Below, one piece after another: positions 35,111-47,675 of a DNA stretch of 64,000 nt (positions are counted from its first letter, which is position 1; every line of letters begins with the position of its first letter). A program made the position numbers and the translations under genes. This stretch comes from Poecilobothrus nobilitatus. Lineage: Eukaryota; Arthropoda; Insecta; Diptera; Dolichopodidae. A model generated the notes under the pieces. That model had not been told where the DNA came from and made no database searches. It worked only from the letters and a program-made list of their open reading frames with translations. The stretch spans positions 37,467,445 through 37,531,444 of the forward strand of contig OX352772.1 in assembly GCA_947095535.1 (NCBI GenBank), in the 5' to 3' direction.

Positions 35111-35609
35111 TCTATATATACTATACTGTGTAAATTAATAAGTATTTCACCTTTAATATCGTAATCAGTTATTAGTTTTAATGATAGTTCATAATTCTAT
35201 ATTATAATGTTATTCTATTAAAATAGATTGATCATAGATTATAAAACTTGCTACCTATGCAGTATTTAAAACCGTATTACCTCGGTTAATATGCCATGTG
35301 CTTAATTACTAGTCCATAAAGTAGTTTCTTTTTTGTCCATTTCACTATGCGAGGGAACATAGGACTTATATGTTTCTATCTCACATAATTTCCTGCTGTT
35401 ATTTTTGTATTCTTTCATCTGAGGTTACAATGCTAGAGGTTGGGTATTATGATACGTTTCTAAGTGTTGGTTGGATACCCGTGTTTTAGACTTGCATGGG
35501 AATTTCACTTCAAGGCCATGTGATTTATATTTCTGTTACAATTTTTTAGAGTGTGAATTTTCCATCTCCATTTCGTCTTTCTTAATTGTTTGAGTATTTT
35601 GGTGTTGCT
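30314..35609. other. AT-rich stretch, no gene seen
   Basis: About 5.3 kb without a supportable gene or named repeat. It holds A/T homopolymers (near 31809, 32008, 32220 and 32889), TGATGG-type runs near 32115-32150, and an (AT)n tract at 35086-35110. The segment 35260-35600 is less AT-rich and may belong with the candidate exon that follows on the minus strand. Confidence 0.5.
35086..35110. repeat. (AT)n microsatellite
   Basis: Uninterrupted AT dinucleotides for about 25 bp. Confidence 0.9.
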
Positions 35610-35774
35610 TCAACCAGAATACATCGTTTGTTCGAATGCTGCTCTGGCTTTGTCAAGTTTGCTGTCTGCTTTGTTAAGTTTAACATCCGCTTCCGTACAT
35701 CTATCAGTAATTATTATATCCATATTGTTCCACGTTGTCCAGGTTGTTGAATTTGTTGATGTGTCGAGCCTAAA
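35610..35774 (-). other. Candidate exon or LINE relic, unassigned
   Basis: On the minus strand, a pyrimidine-rich tract (TTTATTTATTTGTTTATC, then TATTTAG at 35781-35775) resembles a 3' splice acceptor. The frame after it runs DTSTNSTTWTTWNNMDIIIT, then KADSKLDKARAAFEQT to a TGA at 35609-35607. Amino-acid composition and lower AT content look coding-like. I do not recognise a host domain. MDIIIT followed about 20 residues later by DSKLD could be a degraded LINE endonuclease C-terminus (…SDHxPV), but the SDH motif is missing. The (AAAT)n tract supplying the acceptor-like sequence may simply be a microsatellite. Confidence 0.25.
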
Positions 35775-35802
35775 TAGATAAACAAATAAATAAATAAATA
35801 TA
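35775..35802. repeat. (AAAT)n microsatellite
   Basis: AATAAATAAATAAATA with flanking AGATAAACA. Confidence 0.85.
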
Positions 35803-35810
35803 TTTTGCAA

Positions 35811-37796
35811 ACTTGAATATTAAAAGGACTAAATGCAATATTAAATTTCTGGTACATATGTTATTATGTATGTATGTACAAATTACACACAAATCAAGTT
35901 ATAAGAGACTTTTTATAATATTTCAATATTTTAATTATGTGGTGTCGTCGTACAATGAAATGAAATTATTACAAGAAATAAAATGGTCGGCAATTCCTAT
36001 CAATGTTTCTACGCTTTGTACGTTTCAATTTCACAAATTATTATAATAAAAAAACAAGTTAATTAAAAATAATTTTAATAAAATTAATAGTTTGATCTTA
36101 AATTTTTTATTTTGTTCATATCGTTTTAATATAGATGACAATTTTATGTTTCTCATATATTTTTACAATTAAAATATTAAATTAAAATTATATAAAATAT
36201 TATTTCCAAATTAGACGGATTTTATTTAATTTTTTTTTAATTATTTTATTTGATATTAATATTTTTATTTAAATTCAATTATAATAATTTAAAATATTTA
36301 TTTTTTTGTATTGTGTTCCAAATAAACTACAAAGTCAAATTTTTTCAACAAGTTTATTCAACATATAATTTATTAAAAGAGATGTAGTAATTTTATTTTT
36401 GCCGGCAAAATATCAAAATAACGAATTAATCAAAATATAAATTAAATCGATATTTTCATTTTTTGTATATGCAATATATCATTGAAATATAAAAAATTGT
36501 CGAAAAATCGAATTTTTAAATTAAAATGTTAAAATTCATTTAAAAAAGAAATCATTCTAATTCTAAAATTATATGAATGAACCTAAAAATATGCAATAAT
36601 TTTTTTTTTAGATGATGATATACCTAGTCCTTTTGGATATAAGTTTATGATATGATTCTCGGTTTTCTTGGGCAAAATACTTAATTTTTAAATATAATAA
36701 GTCTTAAACTTAATTCTTCAATATCATTTTGTTTGTTTGAAACGAAAACTTTTTAAATTTACCAATTCGTTTATTTTAAGTTTAAGAAATTAAAAATTTT
36801 TAAGGATCAAAAAAAAAAAAAGAAATTTCTGATAGCAGTTTAATTAAATATTTTAATGAAAAAAAAAAAAAAAATATTTTTCTTTTAATAGCAAAGTAAA
36901 AAAAAGCCATTAAGTTAATGAATTTGTAATGTGATCTAATTTTTTTTCTTATATTTCAATGCCTATAATAAAAATGGCGATGAATGTAAAATTAATACGA
37001 TTTGTATATAAATAATTATCTGATTAATTGATTAATATGAATTTTTATGAATGTTGATTATAGTAAGACTTTTAAATTATATTTTATTGTAATTATTCAT
37101 TGCAATAAATTTAATCTAGTTTAATGCAATCGTTATATAAAAGTGAATCTTTTAACGATTTTATAACTTGAAATAAGTTTAGTAAAATAAAAATGCATAA
37201 TTTTAACTAACGTAATTCAATTTAACGGTTTAATATTTGTAAATTTAAGAAAATTACTTAAAAATTTGCTAGTAAGATTTAAATATATAGTTTTTAGATT
37301 AAGTTTAAATAATGTAAATAGATGTTTTCATCTTTGTTTGCAGTACGATTTTACAGGAAGTTAAGTAAAATATTTTTTTACATGGGTAGGTAGTTTTGAA
37401 TTTTTTGAATTTGGCATCAAGTTAGCAATCAACAAAATTCGACGAAATGGTATCAAAACGACATTTCATTTGTGTTCTCTAAGAGAAAACTCTAGAAAGT
37501 AGCTATGTAAACCAAACAACTTGAGTATTATGAATGAAAGAAAATAAAATTATGAAAAGAAAGAGATGTTGATTATTTAAAATGAGTAAATAAGTAAAAA
37601 TTTTTAGATTAAATTAGGTTAAAGCGACTACTCGAAAGGCACACTTTGACCGTATTTGGTCCATTGTAATACCATATAGAGAATTTTTTATCCCAAATTA
37701 TAAAAAAAACCTCAAAACCTATTTGAGATTTTTGTAAAGCGAAGAATGCTCTTCGATGTTTTACCTGTTAGATCGCTTGAATCTTAGATTGATGGC
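35811..37796. other. AT-rich stretch, no gene seen
   Basis: No recognised gene or repeat. The open frame at 35813-36046 has no motif. Long A runs lie near 36808 and 36860. Confidence 0.5.
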
Positions 37797-38117
37797 TTAC
37801 CTCTTAGGTTGTTGAAGAGATATTGTTCCAAATGGGTGTTTCTTTTGGCAGACACCAATTTGGAACAAGGCGAAGTACAAGGCGGACAAGGCTAAGCAAT
37901 TGCAAAGGAGATAAAGAGTCGTTTCCTTCTCTTCTTCATCTTTGCAGGCTCTACAGTAGATGTTTGCGAATAAGCCAAGTCTTTTAACATGCTTCCCTAT
38001 TAGACAGTGACCGGTGATTACACCTATTGTCATTTCAATAACTGCCATTTTAAGAGAAAGCAGATCATTAGATGCTCTTAAAGCGATTTCGGGCCATATC
38101 AGTCTTTTGATATAATC
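37797..38117 (-). pseudogene. LINE ORF2 tail with zinc-knuckle motif
   Basis: On the minus strand from 38117 the frame reads DYIKRLIWPEIALRASNDLL, then GVITGHCLIGKHVKRLGLF, YCRACKDEEEKET and LLCNCLAL, ending PKR before a TAG at 37799-37797. 'GxITGHCLIGxHxxRLG...CRxC.DEEEE.ET..HLLC.CPAL' is the C-terminal tail after the RNase H region of several insect LINE families. The Cys pair CRAC and the LLCNC cysteines are intact, but the His usually before LLC is Tyr here. A TAA precedes the conserved part near 38118. The tail frame is open for about 105 codons. The reverse transcriptase core is absent. Confidence 0.85.
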
Positions 38118-41100
38118 TTAAAAAGTTTTAAAAATTGAATAAATCGAATTAAATAAATTTAATAATTTCTTGTAAAATAAATGAACGAGCAAATTTTAAT
38201 TTATATTGATTAACATTGATTTTATAATTTGTTAATAAACTAAAAATGGACACACACAATTTATAGTAGTAGCTTTAGCTTGTATTAACAGCTTTCACCA
38301 ATTATCCTGTTTATTTTCATTTAAATTGTATATTAAATTCATATTTTATTTTTTTATTAATTTATATGTCGCTTGCTTGTGTAGTAGATAACCTTTAAAT
38401 CTTGTTTTTTTTTTAATTTTAGATTAAAATTCGATTCATCCAATTCTAATAATGTAATTATATAGTTTTTAAAATTAAAAAAAAAATTTGATTTATTGCT
38501 CTTTCACTCTTTCACTTAAATACATATTTTAAAATGTAATTTATTTAAAACACCTGTTTATTTTTTTATTTTTATTTTAATCTAGTATTTGTTTCTATTC
38601 ACTGTTAAAGAAAGAAATTACAGTACAAGAGGAAAATTTTTAAACAATATGTATTTTGCAGTTTTTTTTGGGAGATAGGTAGAAATCATAAAAACACGCT
38701 AAATAGGAACGATGCATACTCGATTCCTCTTTGAACGTATGGAACTTTAAGCCACTAAGCACCAGCTCTCTTTTTGTTCAAATAATAGGAATGAGGACTT
38801 TTAGTATTATTATACTATTATAGCAAGAGAAAATTCTTCTGTAGAGTTAAAATATGATGAGGAATATGATGAACGAATGGTGTTGACGTTTTCCTTAAAA
38901 AAATTATTTATGTAAATTGAAAATGAAATCAAACACTGTTTAAGGGAACATATAAAATGGAAGATGTCCAAATCCGCGATATTCGAGTCACAAACGTATT
39001 GCTTATTATAAAATCTGGATTATTCTGAAAGATGAAGAAAGCAGTGAACATAAGGTCGACAATAAAACATAACTAAATTTAGGTGCGCCTAAAAGGATAC
39101 ACCTAATGCAGTAAGTAAAATTAGTTTAATGAACCGAATAATTAAAAAGAAGAATTCAAAGTATTAACCTATGATATCAATACCAAATCCTCGTTTTGTT
39201 TGCTATCCTACTTTTAAGTATAGAAATGTACGATTAGTTTTTTATTTATTTACTTACTAGAATCAAGCTAAATATTTCGATACTTACAAAATACTAGATT
39301 TTTTTTTTAGAAAAATGATTGATATATATCTGATATAAATAATATAAATATGATCTGATATAAAAGTTTAAAAAAAACCAAACTCATTTTTTATGTAAAA
39401 CATATAAATAATACACTATAAATAAAAATACAAAAATAGTTTGCATCATAAAGTTCTTTCTGCAATATCTTGGGCTTCTTTCTCAATTAAGAGGTTTCTT
39501 GTGCTTTGCCTTTTAAGAGAAAAAGCTTTCGAAAGGAACTAAAATGGTTGAAATTAGTGTACATTTTCTAAATTGACGATAGAAGTCTGGAAAAGTGAAA
39601 TTTTCTAAATTGGCGAAAGAAGGAAGAAGTACTTTTCAAATTTTCATATATTCAAATGTCAATGTTAAAATTTGGTAAAAGTGTAGAACGTATGTTTTAG
39701 GTATCAAGACTATATCCACCACCTGTTTCAAATTAATATTCAAGAATCTACTTTAGGTATAGAAAGAAATCATTAATTTAGGTAAGATAGAAAACCTACT
39801 AAACTCTTCTTACTAAAGTATTGAAATTTTACAGAAAAGTATGGTGCGATACTAGTTCAGAGTAGTAAAAAATATTGTTTCCTACAATAGATTTTGTGTA
39901 TTGTAAATGTCACATTAATTTTCTCATTTCTTTTTTTCTGGTATAATACTGTAATATTTCATTAACTATACAATATTTTATGTATGAATCTTTCGCGGTA
40001 TATTCTTTACATTTTACTGTACAAATTTAACTAAAATCATTGCTAATATTTATTAATGTTTCCAAAATTCTAAAAGAAAAAAACCAACAAATTTCCCTGA
40101 GGCGCTCTGTTAGTCATAAATTTAATCTTTGGTTTTAAGAAAATTAAGAAGATATTCAAAATTTTTTTTTTCCAAAAATTTTTAAAGAGCCAAAATCCAG
40201 ATTGTACAAGATTTAGTAAATATTTTCAATGAGAAGAAAATTCAATAAAAAACGTAAAAAGCTGCTGCAGCTTTAACATATACGGAAATAAATTAAAAAA
40301 AAAAATTTTACTTAAATTTGGATTGAATGTAATGATTACAAAGTAAAAAAGAAAGAAAACAAAAAAAAAAAAAAAAAAAATGAAAAGAATAATAACTTGC
40401 TTCTAATTGTAAAATATAGGAAGAAAAAAAAAAAATTTTTACAGTATGGAATAGCTGAAAACCCAGAATTATTTAAAAAGATAAAAGAAAAATAATTTTA
40501 AACAACAACTTTACCATTGAAGCTAATAAATTTTCCAAATGTTTTTGTTTTTTAATTTATTTTTATATTTTATTTTGCTGCAAAATTTGAGAAAACCATC
40601 CATGAAATCTAAGGATTTTTCCGCGATATTTCTAGTTCTAATAATTGATTTCCTGTTTTTATGACGCACTTTTTTGAAATCATCACAGAAATAAAAAAAA
40701 ATATATTTTTATTATCTATATTTACAATTATTTTAGTTGGTCTTACTTGTTGTTTGTTATTTGTATTCATGAAAATTGCCATTTGATTAAAGCATTATTC
40801 ATTATCTTTTATTTGATAGTTTGATCTTTATGTAGAATTTTGATTCAAGTTGTATCTTTGATACTTTTACCACATTCCAATTGTTTGATTTTTTTTTGTT
40901 CGAATTTATTTAGAATTATTTAAACTTTTAAGTGTATGTATCTTTGAGATATTAAGAAATTTTTAAAGTATTTTTTTAAATTATTTATCCTCTAAGTATA
41001 GTAATTTTATTAAAAGACGATTTAAATTTCCAACTCATAACACGAAAGATTTAAGTGAGAAACTTGCCAAATGTATTTAAAACATTTGGCAACAAAACAT

Positions 41101-44100
41101 TTTACGAATTCTATTATTTGTATTAAAACTAAAATGAAAAAACAATTTACGGCAATTCTGTGTGCGATGCAATAATATTTTTTTTATCTCGTGCTAATAA
41201 TTTCTTAGATTTTCACATTTTTGGTTTAAAATAGCAAACATTGAAAACACATGATTTCTTTTTTATACTGAAATACATGTGTATAAAGAATTATGTTTGA
41301 CTGTTTAGGTGAAAGATGTTGAGTTCTCTGTTGTTTAATATATTATGTAAAATGATGGTGTTATAAAAAACTTGCAATTGGTAAATAACAAATTAAAAAT
41401 GTTCCAACTAACTACTTGTATTTTATGAATTAAGAGGGGTAAAGTAGTTCTATAAGAAATCATGTCGAAAAATTTAATTTGTCTTTTTCTCCTTCCAATA
41501 TCCTATTCAGAGCGTAGTGACACATGAAATTTCTACGGTAGAGTAAAATGCTTTTGTCGAATCTTTATTAAATTTTTAACTTTTCCGAAAAATTTATTTT
41601 TTTTGCATTTGAAGAGCAAAACAATGATTAAAGTTGGCTAAAGAGTAATGGGAATAACTTCATTTGTACATTTTTTCAAATTATTTAAGTTTTCTTTATA
41701 TTGTTTTAATAAAATTTTTATTGAATTTTCTATGGAATTTTGATAGATGCTTTAAGTTTTTAATGCATTTATAGCTTAGACTATTTGAAAATTAAACGGA
41801 AAGAATTAGAAAAATTATTTAATGAGATTTGCATAAATAAAAAACAAAAAAAAAAAAAAACAAAACGGTGAGCTGGGATAATTATAAAACCTTTTGACTT
41901 TATTCGTTTTATTATTTTAATTTGTTTTTATTTTTTTCTTTGCTAAACAAATGAACCGTTTTAATAATTTCAATATAAAGTAATTTAATATATTCAAAAT
42001 CATACGCAATGATTAAATCCTAAATGGATTTGTAATGGTCATTTTTGTAAAATAATTTGAAGTAGAAAATTTGAAGAGCTACCATTAAAGAGGTTTAAAA
42101 ATAAAATAAAAACAAAACTAAGAAACCGTTCAGTAGAAAAACTTTCTACTTTGAAGTTTTGTTTAAGGAAACAAAAGAGAGGTTGTTGTCTTTTTGTTGT
42201 TTTTTGTTTTTTTTTTGCGAAAAACTATAATAGATATACAATACAAAATTGAAGTTATTTATAACTGAAATGGAAGTTTATTTACAGTTAAATTAAAAAT
42301 AAACAATACAAAACTGTAAATAAAGAATTCCATTTCTATATGAATGAATTTTTCTGTAATTTATTCTGTAATTGATTTTGCTCATAGAAAATATATTACA
42401 GGTTGATCAGATCAAAGTAAAAAAACTTGGATTTTTATAAAGTTACATTAGTAATACAAAAATCTGTCAATTTATTGGAGTAGATATTATCTATTATATA
42501 AAGGGTTTGAACTTAAGTAATATTTTTATTTCAAAGATTTGAACTTTTGCAATTTTTGTTTGTGATAGACTGTTAAATTACAAACTTGGGAAAATTTATT
42601 ACTTTTACATATAAGCGGTAACATTAAAATGTCTTAAAATGTGACTGCCTATATGTAGCCAGGAAAGCACAAAAAACTTGTTTAAATATCAGTAGATATA
42701 ATAAACAAGCGTTGATGTTCCAATGATAAAATTTAAGTTTTTACTTTAAATTTCAAAAAAATTAGAAGGTTAAAAACTTACTCAAGGGATATTGAAAGTT
42801 AGGTAGGATTAGTTTTGGTAGACAATCAAAAACAAATATCAGGTCAGGTGAATATAATCAAATATCAGGTGAATGGTAAATCTTTAAAAGAAGTAGAATA
42901 AACAAGAAAAGTAATGAACAGAATGTCAAAGTGTCATGTGAAATGAAATAATTTTAAATAAAGTGTAAAATTCTTTACGGAAAAATTTGTGTATCTCATA
43001 TATATAGAATAAACATAATTTTCCTTACAGCATAATTCGTGCAAAAACAGTGGTATTAAATCCTTTAAAAATTTGATGGGAATATCATACTAGATTAACT
43101 GTTCCAAGAAATTAATTGTAAAGTCTGAAAGAGTTATAATCCTGAACGGTTTGATTTAAAAAATTATAGTCTTACTTATTTTACGACCATTTCTACGTCT
43201 ACAAAAAGTTTATCTTATATATCGATTTCAATTTCAATTAAAGTAAATTCATTTTTCTAAATTTAAAAATCTATAGAATTTATAAATTTCTTAAGTTTTG
43301 ATTTTTTGTAAGATTGTTTATGGTATTTTGATGAACTGCATCTTACAACATAATAACAATTAAGATAGTGCAACTTTTACTACAAAAAAAAAAGAAGAAA
43401 AATAAAAATTATATATTATATTGTATTTGAAAACAATCCCTAAAATATAAAATTTTGTTAAACTTTTTCAAGTTTCTTAATCAAAATTATCGTTTTTTAA
43501 ACAAATTTATGAATGTAGCTTCATTGACAAACAAATTAATGTAAGAATTTGTAAAAGATGACGTACCAAACTTTTTTGTTTCTTTCTTTTTTCTTTTTAA
43601 AGAAGACTTAGATTTAATCTTAAAAGAAGACTTAGATTTTATCTTAAAATTACAAATAAAGAAAATAAAAGAACAAACTACAAACAATTTTTCTGCTATA
43701 ATCTTTTGTTTAACACCATGGGAAAAGCTAAACTCAAAACAAAAAACCTAAATCAAAACTAATTTCTTAATTTTTTTTTTTAAATTCAAATAAAAATTCA
43801 TTAAAAGCCCAAAGAAACCCTAAAAATCCAATCTAAAATATTTCAGAAAAAGAAATCCCAAAATTTAATTCTCACTTGAAACTTTTTCAAAATCAAAAAA
43901 ATAACCTTAAAATTTTAATTTTTAGATATAATAGAAAAACACAAAAATAAGAAAACAAAAAAAAAAAAACAAAAAACTGTCTTAAGATACATTAATTTGT
44001 TTAGAAAAATAAAAAAAAAGTTAAATCAAACATAGGTGATTTTTTGTTGTATATTTTTTTTTTTTAATACAGGTGTTGTTTTGTTTTGTCCCGTGTGAAA

Positions 44101-44848
44101 TATTTAAAACTCTTAAATTTTAATGAATATCAAAAAATTAAAAGCAATTTTTCTGTTTTTATTTTTTTTTTTTGTTTATTATCATTTTATTTTGTAAAAG
44201 TTCTATATAATATATAAAATATCTTAAGATATTTTTATTTAAGGAATTACTAAAGAAAATGATTTTATTATTATAAAGATATTAGAATAAAGCAATGGTG
44301 GGGTGCTTTTCTTGTAGCACTAATTTTTTTTTGTTTTTATTAAAATTATGAAAAGTTTAGTAGAAATGTAAATATTGATTTTTATATTAAGGATTATTTG
44401 ATGCTAATATGATTTTAACATTTGTCCGACTATCATTTGTTTAATTTTTTTTTTTATTAGCATTTAATTTAATTTTTAAAAATTGAAGGTAGTAAATGGA
44501 ATTTTATTTTGGTAATAAAAACAAAATAAGTACATAATAGATACTAAATAAAAGATTGAAAATTCATTTCTGTGAATATCTCATTACTATTAGTATTTCA
44601 TGGGTATTGCTAATATTGCAATCCAAGTCTCAAACCTTTTTTTTTTCTAATTTACTCCAATAATTAGTAAAGAGAATTTTTTATTTTTATTGATTGTATT
44701 ATTGATTTCACTTAGCCAATGATTACTCTACTGCATTTATTCTACAAAATAATGAAATATTTATTTGCAATCAATGTTACAAACATTTGAAGATATTTAT
44801 ACGTGTATTATTGTTATATTTTACAAAAATTATTTCAATATACAGGCT
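38118..44848. other. AT-rich stretch, no gene seen
   Basis: About 6.7 kb with no supportable gene or repeat family. Short, less AT-rich patches occur at 38690-38775 and 38950-39110. A-runs lie near 40362-40380 and 41849-41862. The minus-strand open frame at 43487-43687 is Lys/Phe/Ser-rich and includes an 18-21 bp duplication of AAGAAGACTTAGATTT near 43601 and 43622. Function unknown. Confidence 0.5.
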
Positions 44849-44962
44849 CGAATGCATAAAAAAGAACTTGAATTCAAATCTCACTTTTTCAAAAATTCGC
44901 TTCAACTCAAATTTTTGTTTGAAAAAATAAGGTTTGAGTTCAAGCTCAGTTTTTTGCATTCG
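44849..44962. repeat. Imperfect 114-bp palindrome (foldback element?)
   Basis: The left arm CGAATGCATAAAAAAGAACT, TTGAATTCAAATC, CACTTTTTCAAAAATT pairs with the right arm, whose reverse complement reads CGAATGCAAAAAACTGAGCT, TTGAACTCAAACC, TTATTTTTTCAAACAAAAATT. The centre is near 44905. This symmetry explains why open frames of about 100 codons occur on both strands here (44765-45067 and 44777-45058); neither is a gene. No target duplication was found, so whether it is a MITE is undecided. Confidence 0.8.
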
Positions 44963-47573
44963 ATTCACAGTAGTTTCTGTCATTTTCTTCTTTTGCTTGA
45001 ACTCTTTACACAAATTGTTTTTTTTTTTTTTTGTTGTATAAAGTTCTGTTGGTATCATTCATGTTGAATGCTTAAAATACCCCGATTCTCTTATTTTAAT
45101 AAATTACATTTTTTAAAACATTAAATACTGCTTTGACATTGAGTATATGCGTGTATAGCTAATCAAATACTACTATTCGTTTTCTTTTAAAAGTTTCTGA
45201 TTTTTTCTTTCTTTTTTATTCTCCAGACTTCAATGTCATACACCTTTATTGACGAATTATGACATCCGAATAAGTTCTTTTAAGCTTTATCGATTTTTTA
45301 AAAAATCTACTAAAGTCTAAAGTTCAATAATTCTTTAAATGTATTTCAGTATTACTCAGTTTCAGACTTTATTTAAAATTAGCCCTCAAGATATATTATC
45401 TTAACTAAACCGATTATTTATGACAAAGTTTTTTTTAGATTAATATATGCTCAAAAAGTTCAATTACAAAAGTCAGAAAATATTGTAAATCCATATAACT
45501 AATATAAAAGTAGACACTTATTTTATCTTTCATTGTTAATTCTTATAACATATTTTTGGCAATTCTATTTACGTTATTATTTCGTAAATTTTATAAAATT
45601 TGATAGAAAAATTTGACTTAAAAGAAACTTAATTTCATAAAGAATTGTTACCATTATATTATTATTTTTAACGCATTTAACATCTAAAAGATTAATTTAA
45701 TTTAGTTTTGTATTATTTTTTTTTTTTTTTATTTATTTATTTATTTTAAATTAAAGGTATCCATTAAGTTTTTTAAATTTATATATTGAATCTATATCTT
45801 ATACAGTTAGAATTAATCAATTGTTATATTTATATATATATGTATGTATATATATATATGAAAACAATTACTAATAATATAATCATATAGATTATTGGTA
45901 ATAAATTAAAAAATTAAAAGAATATAAAACAAAACGAAAAAAAAATATTTGATTTTGACGCTTTTATTCACCTTTACGTTAATTTCAGTTTTGAGAAAAT
46001 ATCAAAAAAAAAAAAATACCGTTTAATATTCGAAATTACAATTTTTAATTGTTAACGTTCTAGAATAGCTATTTTAGAATTTTTTTTTTTTTAACACATT
46101 TTTATTGAGATTTTTTAGAAAGGCTTACTATTGTAATATAATCAAAATATGAAACGGTATTTTTGTTTTAGCTTACAAAGGAGTTATTACAATGTATTTT
46201 GTTATAATTTAACTGTTATATTAGAAAAATTTCAAACATTCTTATTTGTGTATATATTTTTTTTTATATGTTTGATTAAAAGATGGCGCATTGTTTTGAT
46301 TGCATTAATTTAGTTTAGGTTTATTAAGAATTAAATTAGTGATTAAAAAAAAAAAAAAATTTATGATATTTTATTTGTTTAATAAGAGAAGGTATAAAAA
46401 TTTAACGGTATTAAAATTAAGACTTTGTTTGTTTTTAGATCAATAAAAAATGTTCTAAAGAATTATTGTTATAATATATAACAAGGAATTTTAAACTTTT
46501 TAAAATAAAGAATGAATTATAATGTTTAGAAATATGGATGAGAGTTCATTGACATTATTAAATTGCTAATTAATTGCCTATTAAATTGCCTATTAATTTA
46601 AAAAAAATTTAATTTAAATGAATTTTTTAGTCACAAATCAGCCAAACTGCTTAGTTATTTAGGGAAAGAGTTTTTGTTTTTTGCAGTGTTTCAATTTGTA
46701 ACCTAAATAAAGTGTTTTAGTACAACTAATAGTCATAACTCATAACATTACTTATGAAGTTTGTACACAGGATATTTCCTTTAGTTTTCGAAGGTTTCAA
46801 TTAGAACAAACATAGATAAGTTGTAGTGAAGCCAGATTTTAAAATTTATTTACATATTTTCTAATATTTATTTTCAGATTTTAATTATTATTGATTTAAA
46901 AACAATATGACACAGAGGATTAAGTGCTTCTGATAAAGCAATTACGTGCTCGATGCACGGTATAGGAAAAGTATATTTTATTTCATTTCAATCTAAGTGA
47001 GCTGAAATTCGTCATGGTCCTCAAATTAATTTATTTTGGATATGGATGGTAAGAATCATTGTAAGATACGCAACACAGTTATTTGAAATTTTAACTCACT
47101 CAAAACATCAACTCTCTATTAAAAAATTGAAACTATAGTTTTAAATACTTACAATTAATTATGCCCTAACTTTTATAGATTTACTGAAGATATACAATTC
47201 TTCGTGAAGGTAATTTGCGTTTATCGTTAAATCTATAGTGATCTATAGTTCTTTTAAAATTTCTATTGTGATTATTGCAATATAGAAGTTTTGATACTTC
47301 AACATTATTATATATCCTTCTAAAGGATTAAAATTTTGTTCTTTCTAGATCATTACATGTCCTTTTAAACGGGTCTTTGAACATGTTTTTTTTTATTTAT
47401 TTGTTTGCATTAGAAATTTCTAGATACCTATATTTATTGCCATTTCGTACTTACCAAGAACTAAAGGGTTTTCCAATTTGAGTGATATGATTTCTTTTCA
47501 AAAAAAAAAAAACACACTAATTGTTAAGGAAATTCAAATGTTTTTTATTTAATGTGAAGTACAATCGAGACAA
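44963..47573. other. AT-rich stretch, no gene seen
   Basis: T runs near 45004 and 45716, TATATG tracts near 45830-45860, and otherwise featureless AT-rich sequence. Confidence 0.5.
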
Positions 47574-47675
47574 TTAAATTCTGAATAAAACGTCATTCAA
47601 ATGGCCTCTACGACTTCTTTTGCAGGAACGAATTCGATGAACCCAATTTTCGAGCACTTTTTCCACTAAATCACG
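47574..47675 (-). pseudogene. DUF4817-type transposase, C-terminal fragment
   Basis: The minus-strand frame reads RDLVEKVLENWVHRIRSC, then KRSRRGHLNDVLFRI and a TAA at 47576-47574. 'V-x-x-N-(W/F)-x-x-R-x-x-x-C-x-R-S-R-G-G-H-L-x-D-(I/V)-(I/L)-F' is the usual C-terminus of the DUF4817/Tc1-mariner-like transposases whose N-terminal half lies at 4868-5400. Upstream, at 47676-47740 on the minus strand, the frame is interrupted (TGA just before Arg) and the DDE core is not recognisable. The two fragments come from the same broad family but are 42 kb apart and on opposite strands, so they are independent insertions. Confidence 0.75.

Noticed and set aside
44765..45067. Open frames of about 100 and 93 codons on opposite strands
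   Set aside because: Both arise from one imperfect palindrome and translate to Phe/Lys-rich sequence.
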